Assembly: GCA_020631735.1 (NCBI GenBank)
Contig: CM036188.1
Span: 16,100,214-16,164,213, forward strand
Source: Saccharum officinarum
Taxonomy: Eukaryota; Streptophyta; Magnoliopsida; Poales; Poaceae
Direction of reading: 5' to 3'
DNA length: 64,000 bases
Shown: piece after piece, positions 11,747 to 24,039 of the stretch
Position numbering within the stretch: position 1 is the stretch's first letter
Layout of the letters: each line of letters starts with the position of its first letter
Made by a program: the position numbers and the translations under genes
The notes under the pieces: generated by a model
The model's database searches: none
The model's input: only the letters and a program-made list of their open reading frames with translations
Told to the model about the DNA's origin: nothing

Positions 11747-13223
11747 TGTTGGCAATCACTATTGCATATTTATAACCGCCAATTATAGTCTGAAAAGGAG
11801 AAATAAACATACTTTTGACACATATGCCTTTACTATTGACCTAGTTCCACTTATTTCTCATGAAAACGTGTTTTGCAGGACAACATCCGGAAATAAGTGG
11901 AAAAGGCACAAAACAAGGAGAAAGCGCAAAGCCAAACGCATATTCTAGAAGTGCGCAAAGGAATAAAAGGGAAAAAACCACTCAACTACCAATTCTAGGC
12001 CAAGCACCCACATGAGGATGATCCAAGCCCTGCTAGCAGCTCGCAGGGCGAAGGCGGCGCTGAGGTAGGCCGGCCCTGGTGCGGCCGCACCAGGGGTGCA
12101 GGCGCACCACCCCCACCGCCTCCTGGCCCCACTTTGCATAGGCGGTGCCATCAATGCACCTAGGGTTGGTTCAAGATAGTTTGCCATTTTATCTGCCCCA
12201 AACCAACCATGTTGTAGTATAAAAGGAGGGGTGGAGCTCTCATTTCAACACACAACACACAAGAGCCTCTCTCCCTCCACACTTGTATTCTTTTAGTAGT
12301 GTAGTTGGAGCTAGGAGAACCTACTTTGAAGAGCTAGAACTTCTTGAAGATATTTGGTATGATCAATACAATGTTCTTCATTGTGGCACATGTCTTGTTC
12401 TTGTTCTTATTCGATCAATATAGCTATGTTATGAAACTAGAGCTAAGTTCTTGTGCACAAGGAACTTTATGCTTAATCATTCATACAGCATACATGTTTA
12501 GACCAAGACTTAAAATGAGGTAGTAGGTTCTACTTTAAGATTAGTTTTGGTCATTATATTCTTGTAGGTTCGTCGTCCATCCCCGTGGCGGATGCTCTAG
12601 TAGAAGGGCCCTGATAACGACGGATAACCCTTATCGGTGCACTAGAGCAGTAGTCGATAGTGTAGACGTGGTGTCTAAGTTAGAGGCTATCTTCGTTTGC
12701 CTCGTTCACTATGGTTGAGGGGTAGGTAGCAGGTGATGACAGCCCTATCTGTCCTTTGTAATCCCCTACGTTTGTGTTTGGCATAGAGCCGTAGACTGGC
12801 AACGCTTGGCAGACCAAGTGCTATCCGGTGCCCAAAGTAAATTTATAGTGACCAAAACTATTTTAACTTAGGATCTCTACCTTTAGACATTCATTTATTT
12901 GTATGATCTACTAATCTTACCATAGCTATACAAGATAACCCTACTCCAATTTAGGTTTATTCTTTTTTCTTTCTTTTATCTTTATCCTTGAGATTGGCTT
13001 GAGTGTGTCACACTATCCAATATTTATCATGGTTTACCCCTGTTATGAACTTTGGTCTATTATATAGTCATGTTATCTTAAATATGTCCCAACTAGAAAC
13101 TTTTACACCATATCTTCCTTTGGGAAAATATAAATGAACGATACCCGAATATCTCTGGGTATGCTACAATGATATATCTGTGCACTTGCGGAATATTTTT
13201 GCATGTGTTCAAAAATATCATCA
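11747..13223 (+). mobile_element. Decayed LTR, Tat-like Ty3/Gypsy
   Basis: It starts TGTTGGCAATCAC and ends near TCATCA, just before GGCGTTTCTGG and a decayed primer binding site at 13233. A TATA box lies at 12218. The GGCGTTTCTGG word after an LTR, followed by a tRNA-Asp-type PBS, is characteristic of Tat-lineage elements in grasses. It interrupts the gag-like gene in the same orientation. Its internal region is cut short by Helitron A. No target duplication could be confirmed. Confidence 0.55.
12218..12225 (+). promoter_or_regulatory. TATA box of Tat-like LTR
   Basis: TATAAAAG followed about 25-30 bases later by an ACACACAAC-rich leader, the usual layout of a Gypsy LTR promoter. Confidence 0.55.
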
Positions 13224-13232
13224 CGGCGTTTC

Positions 13233-13250
13233 TGGTGCCATAGCTAGGAA
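13233..13250 (+). other. Decayed primer binding site (tRNA-Asp type)
   Basis: The 18 bases match the Tat-lineage PBS at 12 positions. Five of the six differences are C-to-T or G-to-A changes, and these fall at the three CpG sites of the expected PBS, as expected from methylation-driven decay. The family PBS is recalled knowledge. Confidence 0.5.
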
Positions 13251-14445
13251 ACACCAATCTCTACTATAATAGAACACTTAAAATATACTTGGTCCACTCA
13301 GTAAAACATCCCCGCTGAATAGTCTAACCATTGCGCACCTAGAAAAAAACACACAAAGATCCGTCTCAATTAAAATCAAGGGCTAATAAAACACCTAGAT
13401 CAGATCTAATGGCCTCCGATGAAAGTTTGATGCAAGGCTTCAAACTCAGCCCCCACCCCACGCTTCTGCCCCGCACCCAGCACGCTTTGGCTGGTGCCGG
13501 GCAGGGTTCGACGCACGATCATGACGAAAAAAGATCACGGAAAAAGGAAAAAAAGGACCAACGTGCCGCCGGCCATCTCCCACCCAGCGAAATCGCGGCC
13601 ATCTGCCTCGACGCCGCGTCCGACTACCGCCCCAGCCGCCGTGCAGCCGCACGAGGTTTGCTCCGTGCCGCCTCCTGCTCATTCGTGGCCTATCGCCTCC
13701 TCCACGATCCTGCGGATGAGAGTGGCGGTCGCTTCCTCCTGACGGCAACGCTCCACACGGCGACAAGGACCACAAGTACAAGTCCTCCTGTCTCGCTGGG
13801 ATCGTGCCACGCGCCCGCCAAGCGTGGCGCCCGTGCGGCCTGCCCATGGAGGGGGCCTGAGAAGGATGCGGTCGTTGCTGCCCTGCGTGGCCTCACGCTG
13901 GAGATTAGGAGGTTTCATGATGATTCGGAGGCTTTCGCTTCTGTTCCCCATGGAGATTTTGGGTCTGCGGCGAAGATGGCACCTGCGAAATCCGGGGAGA
14001 AGGCGACCAGTTTTGCCATGGCCTCCAGCCTACTCAGCCACTATGTTAGGTAGAATGGTGCCTCCACCAATCTCGGCCTTGCCAGCAGAGGTGAACTCTC
14101 TTCTATAATTGTCGAGGAAAAGTTGAGGCCTTGAGGAGCTCGGTATATGTCATGTTTATCTGTTGGGAGTTTAACATTGTCTGTTGAGGGGAGAAGTGGT
14201 GAATTGGGGTGTCATTCATGCTAAATGTTGCTAATTTGAGGTGCTCCCGTGGTCATCTCATGTTAGATCTGGTCCTCGAAGTCTTGATCTGGAAGCAAAA
14301 CGTGTCACTATTTTTCGATCAAGAATTTCGGCTTCTGTCATCTGAGTCATCCCAATCTGATAGCTTCCTATCCAGTTCTGTACAGCCTGCCTGAATATTA
14401 TGTGCTGAACTTTTACTGAAGAAGACTGCTCTATTCCAATTTCAG

Positions 14446-14576
14446 CTGAGGGCAATGCAAAGAGGACGTCGGCAAACACGGAAAAAGGGGGCGACGATGA
14501 AGGAGACCATGGATCTGTTCTCCCAGAACGCTGGGTTCGGCTCGGAGGCTGCCATGAATGAAGCCCTTGATGCGAG
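14446..14576 (+). pseudogene. Captured exon-like fragment in Helitron A
   Basis: A 131-bp segment is bounded by an acceptor (polypyrimidine, TTTCAG) and a donor (GCGAG then GTAC). It is open throughout in one frame and contains METMDLFSQNAGF-like sequence (the track reads KETMDLFSQNAGFG) and ends in NEALDAR. Grass Helitrons commonly carry such gene pieces. I do not recognise the parent gene. Confidence 0.4.
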
Positions 14577-15576
14577 GTACTTAACGAAACAGATGCCTCT
14601 CTGTTGCATTCGTTTTCGGTCCACAGCCATTCTTGTTCATATACATGTTTGTATGATACTAAATGTAAAAAAAACAATCTAACTGCTGTGAGAAGCAGCT
14701 CTTGGTGGCCAGGTTTCTTTCCCAACGAGCTGTGTTTCAGATCATGGCTCTTATCCTTTGTATGATGTAGATGGTTCGGTCATCACACACTGCACAGATC
14801 TGTGTCTGTAGAAAATAGTGAGAAGTTAATTTATCATCTGAAACTGAATATTCAGGAGTATTTTTCGTAGGGCTTCTTAGATTGCAAGCCAGACTTTACC
14901 AAACAATCTATGGCGAAGTGTGGCAGAGCACAGTTTCTGTGATGTGTGCCAAAGCTTTCTTGCTATGAAGTAGTTGTTGAATGGTAGAAAAACCATCCGT
15001 GAATATGTAAAACCTGGCACTCCAAAACTAAAGAGAGCGCCAATTGCTACTGGTTTGTTGTTGCAAATGTATAGTAGATGTGAGTGATGGATTTGTAATG
15101 ACTAGCAGAAATATGTAGTGTACATGCAACTTTGGAGGATTACTATATGACATTTCTGTTGGTTGAGTAACAAATCAAAAGCTAGAATCAAAACAAAGCA
15201 TAAAAATTCATTGGGGGTATGGTGTGTAAAAGTGCCCTTTTCAAATACTTCCAACTTGTTGGAATAATTGAACTTTGGGGGCGCTTCAGCTCAGGTTCAG
15301 CGATGACTGTATACTCAGTTTGTGATCCTTTCCTCTAGGATGCTGGATCTTGTTTAACTTTGGTGCATGCTAATGAGTCTCTTTTTTTAGAATTAATGAG
15401 TCTCTGATTGTGTACTAAAATTCAAACGGAATCACTTACCTGAAATTATGATTTCTCTGCATGCTAATGAGCCCCACAGAGGAGAAGATGGCAGGACTGC
15501 AAAATGTCGTTGTTTGAATTTTTATTTTTTTAGTTTGCAGTACTGTATTAACACTTTTCCTAAAAGTGTTCAACAT

Positions 15577-15680
15577 ATAAAATACAGTGTAGGTTATGAG
15601 TCAACAACTGTAATGCCTGCTGCCTTGCGACCTTTTGCTGAGGGTGCAATAAAAAAGGGATTCCAAAAACTAAGGACCGG
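15577..15680 (+). pseudogene. Possible second captured fragment in Helitron A
   Basis: An open stretch after GTTATGAG encodes STTVMPAALRPFAEGAIKKG and then reaches a possible splice end near CTAAG. It looks like ordinary protein sequence, not noise, but is short and has no identified parent. Confidence 0.2.
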
Positions 15681-16086
15681 TAAAAACTTATTTTATTTTG
15701 TTTCTTTCTTATCAAATTGTCATTTGATTTATCTACAGCAAACTAACACTTGCTCTCTTCTTCCCTAGGAAATTGGCATGCTTCCTTCTGTACAACTTCC
15801 TAAAGTTGTGGAATGGCAAAAGACGATATTTGCCATTTATCAACACTGCAAGCATATATAATTTCTATTTAAATTTCGTAGGCTATATAGCAAATAAATA
15901 AGTTAACTTATTATCTGTCGCTCACAGATGTCAAGTTCACTGTGAGCGGAATTCATAGTGGATATTTTATTGAGCAGCGCAAATGAATGTATAGAGAATA
16001 TCCCTGAAGAACTCCAAAATCTACTTCAACAAATAAATTTGCTATAATACACAAGACATGACTTTATTATGCTTTATTATGCATGA

Positions 16087-16800
16087 ACACGGTTAAATAC
16101 AATTGAGTGTGTTGTTCTAGGCCAAGGCCAACGAACACCGTAGGTAGCCGAAACCAAAAACCAGTGAGAGTTAGGACGAAAACGAGACAAAGCGGAGGCG
16201 ATTCAAAGACTTTTCATACCATCATCGTCCATCCCTTTACATCTTCCTCAAAAGAGGTATTTATACTAGCCCATGGGCATTACATATAGGCCAAAATGCC
16301 CCTGTACCTAACTCTATTCTACGGAATATTCGCCACCGCCCAGGGCACCATCGTCCTTTGGAGCTGGAGCCTCCCCCGGGCGCCACCCGCAGCCCGCCAG
16401 CTGGACAGCACCATCGAGCCACGCCCCCGAGTCATCCTCGACACCTGCATGCAGAACTTGATGACGCATCGTGAAAACACAAGAGTCTTCACTCATGCAG
16501 AAACGCAGATCATGTAGCGGATGCAAAAACACGGTCCCGGGCTTTGAACGAAACTGCAGATCTCGAGCGACCGCCCCGTCCCCCAGCCGTCGTGATCATT
16601 TCGTTCCCACGAAATGTTTTTCGCTTGGACGGCGGCGGCCCGGGAGATGACGAAATCACCTATTCACAAGAACGAGGATGCTTTCACCTTGCCCCCGCTC
16701 GCACTCTCCTTTCGGTTCTGAGCACGAGGCGCCGTGTTCGTCTACCGGGGTGCCTCATATCAGGGCCTCCCCCAACAGAGTGTGACTAAAACTACCAAAA
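16087..16800 (-). mobile_element. LTR-like fragment on minus strand inside Helitron A
   Basis: Read on the minus strand it has a GC-rich upstream part, a TATAAATACC box (plus-strand GGTATTTATA at 16256) and a short leader, an arrangement typical of an LTR promoter. Ends and target duplications were not found. It could instead be a promoter piece captured with a host gene. Confidence 0.3.
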
Positions 16801-16917
16801 ATGTTGTTGTTTGCTTGTTTTCATGTGCATCCCCGAGATATAATCGTGGAGTTAGCACGGGCATTATACTAGTCCTAGTGATTACACTAAGAAACGCCAA
16901 TAGACGCCCTCCACGAT

Positions 16918-18331
16918 ATGGATGGTGGGAGCTGTCCTGAGCCTTCTGCCGCGGTCCCCATGCCCTTTGTATTGGGCGATGACTCATCTGATTCGGAGGG
17001 CGAGGACGACGCGGGACATGGTGGGGCTCTCACGTCTGAGGGTGCGGAGGCTGGTAACACGAGTCGCAGTCGCCCCGCGGACACTACGGTGCTGGAGGTG
17101 TCCGAAGATGAGGTAGGCTCGCGGTCCCCTGTGGTTTTCCGTAGTGCTGTGTTACGGCCGCAGACGCAGCGTGCCGGAGGTGCTGATGATGTGGAAGCTG
17201 GCACATACCGTTTGCATATGAGTATGATGGTTTTAGTTGTTTTTATTGTTGGCTTTTGCTTGTGTGTAATTTTTGTTGCTTCTGACTTTATTTTGGTGTT
17301 GCTCAGCGGAGTTGACGCAGGGTCTTTTGGACATAGATGAGAACACCGGTGACCCCGTGGGCGAAGGCCTTGAACGGGTTGGGTTGATTGTGCCCCCGAA
17401 GGCTCCTCTTGTTGGTGCAACGCCGCGCCCCGCTGCTCCTGGATTGGATCCTAGCGCAGGTTGTGTCTTGGGTGCTCCATATGTATTTTTTGTTATGTGC
17501 ATTTCTTTGTACCTTTCGATTTTTTGTTGTTGGTTCTGCTAATGCTTGATTGGTTCCTGCCCTTTTTGTTGTAGGGGCCTCCGACAGCACAATAAGTGGG
17601 TGGGCTAATACTGTTCATGCTGTTTATAGTGATATTGGAGGTTGTTTTTCTTTTATGACCTTTGTTGTCTTTTTTGTTCTTATATTGCTTATGCTGTTCT
17701 TGGTGTCAGATCGTCTTGAGGGCAAGCTGCGGAGCGTGGATTATTTCAGGCTTCTCCGCATGAATTTGGAGCCTCAGAGCATTGTATGTTTGCTTATATT
17801 TCTTGCGGTTTGTTGTCTAGTATGGCAATTCCTTGACCTCTGCTCTTGTAGGGTCATCATATGGCGGTGGCTCTTGAGGAGCATAGCACTCATGAGGTTT
17901 TGGACTGAAACAAGGCTATTGAGGCTCTGAAGAAGGAGGTGGAGGTGATGGAAGTGGAGAAGTCTCGGCTCTCAGCGGAGGTTGGTGGCCTGAACGCCGC
18001 TCGCGTTGATTTGGAGAACCTTCGCAAGGAGGTTGGTTCCATGAAGAAGGAAGTGGAAGGAGTGAAGGCCACTGAGGCGCTAGCTGCCGAGCGAGCATTG
18101 AAGGCTATCGAGACAGCCGACAACCTTCGCAAGGAGATCAACTCTGAGCGGGAGTCCAGTACCGCTTTAAAGGCGCAGGTGGATCTGCTGTCTATGTGCC
18201 TGGACGCCACCAAGGAAATTGGCCTAGCTGCTGCGAAGATGTACACGGATACCCTTGAACACTTTGGGGGTAGCACTTCTTCTTTGCCGTCAGAGCCTTC
18301 CCCCTTCAACCTTTTTACTTGGTTGAGTTGA
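16918..18331 (+). pseudogene. Gag-like protein, C-terminal part, with intron-like gaps
   Basis: Sequence resumes with an acidic stretch (DDSSDSEGEDD at about 16978). Coding-like segments then alternate with T-rich intron-like segments: acceptors at 17306, 17574, 17709 and 17851, donors at 17460 and 17784. The last segment (17852-18331) encodes a long heptad-type coiled coil rich in L/E/K and ends ...FNLFTWLS before TGA. One in-frame TGA occurs at 17906. Gag-like Transposase_28 proteins of grasses have such an acidic linker and a C-terminal coiled coil. It is separated from its N-terminal half by the Tat-like LTR and Helitron A. Confidence 0.55.
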
Positions 18332-20496
18332 AGACCCATTTTCCCGCGTTTGTTGGCAGCGCTGTGGACTTTGGTGCGCCCTGGCCTCTGCTACTAATTT
18401 CGCCAAAATGTAGTGCAGATTCATCGTCCTATATCAGCAATGACGTGCTGCTTGATTTCGATGCTGTGTCAACAGGATGTCATGTAAACCCATAGTTGAC
18501 TTCATTGCGGTGGAGATGGGAAACACAGCCTTATAGAGAAGCCAAGTGGTGGTTTGTGGACACGGGCACACTGCCGTAGGAGATAGGGGAGCATCTGAGC
18601 ACACGGCCAGAAACACGGGCCTATACTATTGTTTAACGAGTAGTTTGCTACCTGCTTTCACTGCTAAGGACATGGCTGTCTTTAGGTTGCTACAAATAAA
18701 TCAATTGTAGAGGTGGCTCCTAACCCATCGCACACATCTTCCTTGATTCCACATTGATGCAATCTGGTGGTTGTAGGGTGCAAATCATAGCGAAGCTCTG
18801 TAAGCTTGCAAGCTTGTGTTTCGTGAAATACATGTACCTCGATGTGCAGTGATGGGCCATACTTGACCTGTCTGGCTTCATCCTAAGTGTTTTTGACGTC
18901 AAGAATGGCATGAGGTTTTTGGGTCACCAGGAACTAGGATGGCCTCATTTGTTTATAAAAATGACTTGAATATATGTTGCTCACAAAGGTTGTTCATAGG
19001 TAGAAATAAATGATCGTGCATTGAAATAATAAGTATAAATATGGTGAGAAACAAGTGTTAAGGGGTTGCTCTAACTCGCATCAATACCAGTGGAACAATG
19101 CCTAGTGAAAGCACTTCACCAATGGAGGAACCACCAGTTTTCAAATGATCGATATCTGTGGCGAAACTTAACATAGAAGTCTCCCTCGTCAATATTACCA
19201 ATATCAACGACTTCCAGATTATACCACAGCAAGATGCCCATGGACCTACGATGAGGTTCATCCAGTGCCAAATATATTCTTATCCTCCACAGATATTGTC
19301 TAGGGCATGGATGAAACTCTATGATAATTATGTGATCCTTTTTGTCGTATATCGTATGGGAAGTTCGTGTGCTCATAGCCCAAGGGCACTTTTCTCATGT
19401 ACTACAACCCATTCATGTGCTACAATACTAATTTTCGGAGTAATTCAAAACATATTTAGAGGGGTGGGTGATGGCATCTCCACATAAGAGACATGGTCTC
19501 AAAAACAGTGATTTTTACTCAAATTTCGCAATATATGCACCTTCCAATATAGATGTCTATGCGCCCACAAATCAAGTACTACACCCATGTAATTTACTCT
19601 TGCAGATGTTAAGTTGCATCCGGACTATGTACCTATAGTATCATGTGATACTAGTATTCCCTTATGCTACAAATATATAGAGCGGGCTCGATGGATTCTG
19701 CATGAGGCCACAGTCTGCACTTAATTATAGTTGTTCAGCATCGTGAACTACCCAACAGTCCATCACATTACTAGTGACTGATGAGCAGCTTTTCCGAGCA
19801 AGAGAAGATTGCCTTCAAGGGTCAATGAATACTCCCATAAATACACCAGGATATACTGGGGAAATGCTGTCCATTGCCACTTACACAACATACATGACCG
19901 TGTATATATACAGCATTTCATGTTCTGCAAATACACCACTGAATGCAAGCTAGAAACACAGCACAGGGTAGTAGGCTAGTAGAAGAGGGGTGCGTCATGT
20001 TCAAAAGAATCCCTCCACCATTTTGTCCCTTAGGAGTAGGAAGCAACAGGGAAATTCCGACATGGTGCGTTGATGCCTGTAGGGTTGGGGTGGAACGATG
20101 GTTATCACCTGGCCATGGAAAAGCGGCAGGAAGAGATTGTGAGGCAGCCACGTGCATGCTAATGCATAGTGTCTATTCAAAGTTTAGAAACTTCAGCTGC
20201 TGTCATGCCACATTGACCAGGCATATGTGTACTTGTGATCATCTCTATGCCATTGTGTGATTCTGTAGCCACAAACCAAAAACTAGGGATTGACATACCT
20301 GTGTTGGTTTCACATAGTAATGGAGGAGTAATCATAGGAGTTTTGGGAGTTTCTATTTCTGTCAATAACTCCTAAGCCACAGCTCCTGTCCTGTCTAGGT
20401 CCATTTCAAAACCTTCCGGCTGAAACCTGAACTTCCACACATGTAAGGACTCCGTCCTCGAGAGCCTCACGTGGACCAGACACGGAACATGGAATC
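18332..20496. other. Unassigned spacer
   Basis: No coding feature is supported on either strand. Some short open frames overlap on opposite strands without motifs. A 25-30 bp word around 19965 (GTAGTAGGCTAGT) resembles one upstream of Helitron B (33760), suggesting a shared old repeat. Confidence 0.35.
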
Positions 20497-20514
20497 CTCT
20501 CTCTCTCTCTCTCT
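20497..20514. repeat. (CT)9 microsatellite
   Basis: Nine uninterrupted CT units just before the CACTA terminus at 20537. Confidence 0.9.
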
Positions 20515-20554
20515 TGAGTTGCTAACAAGTTTCCCCCACTATTGCAGTAAGCAT

Positions 20555-20860
20555 TTGTAGGGGCGGCTGGCGATGGTTTGTAGAGGCAGTTTTGCCAGCC
20601 GCCCCTACCACACCATCTCTACAAATCAAGGATTTGTAGGGGCGGTTCCCAAGCCGCCGCTCCCCTACAAATGTATTTATAGGGGTGGCTGCTAACACCA
20701 GCTGCCTGTACAAAAATGATTTGTAGGGGTGGATGTAACACCAGCTGCCCCTATAATTTTCATTTGTAGGAGCAATTCAATCTAGAAGCGCCCCTACAAT
20801 ACATTTTCCCACCAAAAAATTGAAATTGTACTGCCCCTATAGTTCATTTTCCCAAAAATT
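20555..20860. repeat. CACTA family A subterminal repeats
   Basis: About six copies of ATTTGTAGGGGCGGCT-like units appear in direct and inverted orientation, becoming more diverged inward. In En/Spm-type elements such arrays bind the accessory transposase. The array is on one side only here. Confidence 0.75.
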
Positions 20861-21726
20861 CAAATTCAAATTTAAAAATTCAAAGATGACTAGAACATAT
20901 ATACATATATGCATATATAATTCAAACATCATATAAACTAACATTACAAGTACAATTCACAAGAACATATATAATTCATCATTACATCGACATAATTCAC
21001 AAGTATAATCCGTTCCACAATTCCAAACCGTTCCATAAGGTAAGACCAATGTCACATTCCATAAAAACTGTTATCAATGGCCTAGAGATAGCCTTTCCGT
21101 CACGAAGATGTTGGTAGTGAGGATGCCTTCCTAACTCGGATTTTTGATCATGATAAGTGCCTCTTATGTATACAATCTAGTCCAATATGAAGTTGCAAAG
21201 GTCGGCGACGAGCTCCAAGAGGTTGTCATCTTTGTGTGGGTTAGCTCTCATTCCTTTCTCTTCTTGCCACTACAATAAAACATGTTGGGGTTTAGCATGT
21301 CATAACATATGTGAATATCTATAAAAACAATGAACATCTATAAACATGGGGTTTTGAAGTTGACATGGTAGTAATCACAATTAAAGAGGTTAAAGAGGTT
21401 CAAACTTACCCTACAGGGGTGTCTCCTGTAGGCACCAATGTTACTCATGATAGTGCATACATAGTATCCATAGTGAAAACTCCCAGGCTTCTGCTTGGCG
21501 CACTGTATGTTTCGCATATGAAAATGTTAACACCAACATATTGGAGTAATGAAGTAAATTACACTTACCGCACATAGTGTTTTGACACATAGGTTGGGAC
21601 CTCTTTTTGGATCATGCCTCCCTTTATGATTGTTAACGTAGAACCTATATACCCCGTTCGAATGAATTTAACAAATGCAACTTCTTAGTATCCAAATGTT
21701 AAGGTTACAAGTAAGTATACAAACAT

Positions 21727-22495
21727 TTAAGGTGATGAGGAATGTCGATATGTGTACGTCTTGAGAATCGATACGAAGTCTTTGTATGTTGTTGGGTTGC
21801 TATCTATTGAATCAAAGACCCACGCCATGCCCATGCCAACATCGACGCCTATACAAATCCAGTGGTTGCTACATGAAGGTAACATAGAAATGGATAAGCT
21901 CTTTTCCATTGAATAAAATATATCGAACAAAGCTTTTAAGTATAGAGTTGAACTTACTCGAAGTTGGATGGTAGCCATATAATAGTGTTACTTTGGAGAT
22001 TTTTAAAAGCTAGGGCAATGTATGTCACAACCTTAAGGGCCGCTTCACGTATTTCCTTCTTCTAGATTTTCTCTTTCTCCTTAATAGTCTCTCCAGCAGC
22101 TAGCTCTGGGCCATCCAATTTCTAGTCCTTGGTGTAGTTAAAACATGTTGATGCTATACATTGAGGGTCTATGTACCCAACTCGCATGCTTGGCATTTGT
22201 TTTGAAAGGTGCATTTGCATTCTACAAATCATAGTGTGGGTTAGTATCAACCAAATCCAAAGATTACAATAATTTCATATCAAGAGGGCAAGGACTTACA
22301 GGCATCACGTGCGAATTAGATTCATTTCCATTGGTCTGAGGTGAAAGCATGTCTGCATATCATTAAAGTCAAAGATAATTTTCCTGGCTGAGCCTCCAAA
22401 TGTGCCGGCAAGGAAGCATGCTTGTATGAGATCTATGGTCGTTCCGAGAACATGCAAGTACCAATCATGGAACTTTCTCATTCCATGTGGTAGGC
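21727..22495 (-). pseudogene. Ulp1/C48-like protease domain protein fragment (family A)
   Basis: On the minus strand, 22495-22330 reads as a plant transposon Ulp1-gene upstream exon (FHDWYLHVLG, then FDFNDMQTCFHL). About 22120-22000 gives a KEIREAALKVVTYIA-like exon. 21978-21727 contains HWICIGVDVG and WVFDSIDS, placing the HW and D of the cysteine-protease triad. The downstream Gln and Cys part was not found before the subterminal repeats. Such genes are carried by many grass CACTA elements; whether they aid transposition is unclear. The fragment is truncated upstream at the junction with the plus-strand TNP2 gene. Confidence 0.6.
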
Positions 22496-22524
22496 ACTAG
22501 ATACACCGGTTTGGTAGGAAGGAC

Positions 22525-23947
22525 TTGCCTCTTTCATATGTTTTTGGGCATCCTTCGATGAATCAGTTCTTCGACAACCAGGCCGAGCCTCAAGCTAATG
22601 AGCCAATAAAGATGAGTTACGGGCAAAAGGTGTTTGACATGGTGAAGGGCATAAACGTCAAGTTTGGGAAGAAGAAGAAAGTTGAGGCAGAAGGGACCAA
22701 AACAAGAAAGAAGAGAAAGCGGGATAATATGGAGGAAGAAGAAGTGCAACCCGTCAAACATGCCATTCCTTTCAAGAAGTAATCGTGTTTCTTCAAGTAC
22801 CTGTCGTATTGGAAGGAGCTAGATACGCCCCATGCCATTGACTGCATGCACCTAGAGAAGAATGTCTTCGAGAGCACGATCAGGGTCCTGCTAGACATTA
22901 AGACTAAGATGAAGGATGGTCTGAAGTCATGTCTGGATCTTGTCAACCAAAACATTAGGAGCAAAATTCATCTGACAGCGGCGGTGCAGAGCGAGAAAGT
23001 GGACCTTTTGGGCGCGAGCTACAACCTCACGACAGATGAGAAGAGGGCCATGTGCCAGTGGCTTAGGGCTGTCAAGATGCCGACTGGTTTCTCTTTCAAC
23101 ATCAAGAGCCTGGTCTCAATGAAGGATCTCTCACTCACCAGCATCAATGCACATTACTGCCACGTCATGCTCATGGTGTTCCTCCCGATTGTGATCAAGG
23201 CTATCAGTCTAGAGTATGTGAAGATGGTCATCACATGCCTAGGTTACTTCTTCAACTTCATCACAAAAAAGGTCATCAATGAAGCTGAGCTGCTAGGCCT
23301 GAAACAGTTCATCGCAGAGACGCTTTGCTAGTTTGAGATGTGCTTCCCACCGTCGTTCTTTGATATTATGCCACACCTAATGATGCACATGATTGATCAG
23401 ATACAGGAACTTGGGCCTATCTACCTGCACCAGATGTGGACGTATTAGAGGTTCATGTTGACCCTGAACAGGTACGTCCATAACTGTGCTTATCCAGAGG
23501 GCTCTATGATTAAGGCTTACACAACAGAGGAGGCCATTAAATGTTGCGCCACATACATCCGGGATGCAAATGCGATTGGGTTGTCCGTCCATCTGCATGA
23601 AGGCGTTTATCATGGACGAGTTTGAGCTAACCACCGTTGAGCTCCAAAGTGTCAGCTACAAAGATGATCAGTGGGTACTAGCAAACCGCGTCGTGCAAGT
23701 AGCCTACTACGCTAAGCCCGGAGACTCCAAGAGGCATGTGGTTGTGTTAGGAAAGCAGAGGATCATGGGAGCAGATGGAGTCTAGAGTCCAGAAGAATAC
23801 AACCACTATGCGGAGTTCTCGCTCTTTACCGATCATCGACGCAAGATTAAGCTAGTCGAGAATCGTGTCATGAAGACTGGCATGAAGCCTTGGTTCTGCC
23901 CCGATGGTGAAAAGAAGAGCATCATAGGATCACTTCCAATAAAATGA
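22525..23947 (+). pseudogene. TNP2-like CACTA transposase, C-terminal half (DUF4218 and DUF4216 regions)
   Basis: The first frame has YGQKVFDMVKGINVKFGKKK, then, after a TAA at 22780, a YLSYWKEL segment and the signature HAIDCMHLEKNVFES (near 22840), followed by KDGLKSCLDLV. DUF4218-type sequence continues with EMCFPPSFFDIMPHL and LNRYVHNCAYPEGS. A frameshift near 23560 precedes a DUF4216-like piece (KDDQWVLANRVVQVAYYAKP). In-frame stops: TAA 22780, TAG 23329, TAG 23446, TAG 23783; final TGA at 23945. The catalytic N-terminal part is missing. En/Spm TNPD/TNP2 proteins cut the element ends; this copy cannot be functional. Confidence 0.8.
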
Positions 23948-24039
23948 TATGTATGCCACACATTTATGTGTAATAATGTACTACCTTATTGACTTACAAG
24001 AACTTTTATGTAACTACCTATTATGGTAATGGAACCATA

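Larger units (their letters stand above)
13258..16872 (+). mobile_element. Helitron A (non-autonomous)
   Basis: It begins TCTCTACTATAATAG after an A and ends TATACTAG before a T, the Helitron pattern of insertion between A and T. The first 150 or so bases and the last 50 match Helitron B at 33846-36968, including TTGCGCACC, AAATCAAGGGCTAATAAA and the 3' TTAGCACGG word, so the two are one family with different cargo. No Rep/helicase gene is present. The usual strong 3' hairpin is not evident. The 214-codon frame at 13409-14053 starts in family-conserved sequence and has no domain I recognise. Internal parts include an exon-like fragment (14446-14576) and a minus-strand LTR-like fragment (16087-16800). 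Confidence 0.8.
20537..22495 (-). mobile_element. CACTA element end (family A) with minus-strand gene
   Basis: It starts CACTATTGCAGTAAG, a CACTA terminal inverted repeat, followed by subterminal repeats of the GTAGGGGCGGCT type in both orientations (20555-20860). Inward lies a minus-strand Ulp1-like gene fragment, so this terminus is the 3' end of that element. Family A stops near 22495, where plus-strand TNP2 sequence of another element begins. No right terminus with matching subterminal repeats is in the window, although related repeats occur at 32515-32595. Confidence 0.7.

Noticed and set aside
13409..14053. 214-codon frame with a good ATG in Helitron A
   Set aside because: The start lies in sequence conserved with Helitron B, where the frame does not continue. 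The rest is GC-rich without recognisable domains, and a conflicting minus-strand frame is also open.
19960..20000. Short similarity to 33755-33795
   Set aside because: Only about 25-30 diverged bases, too little to define an element.
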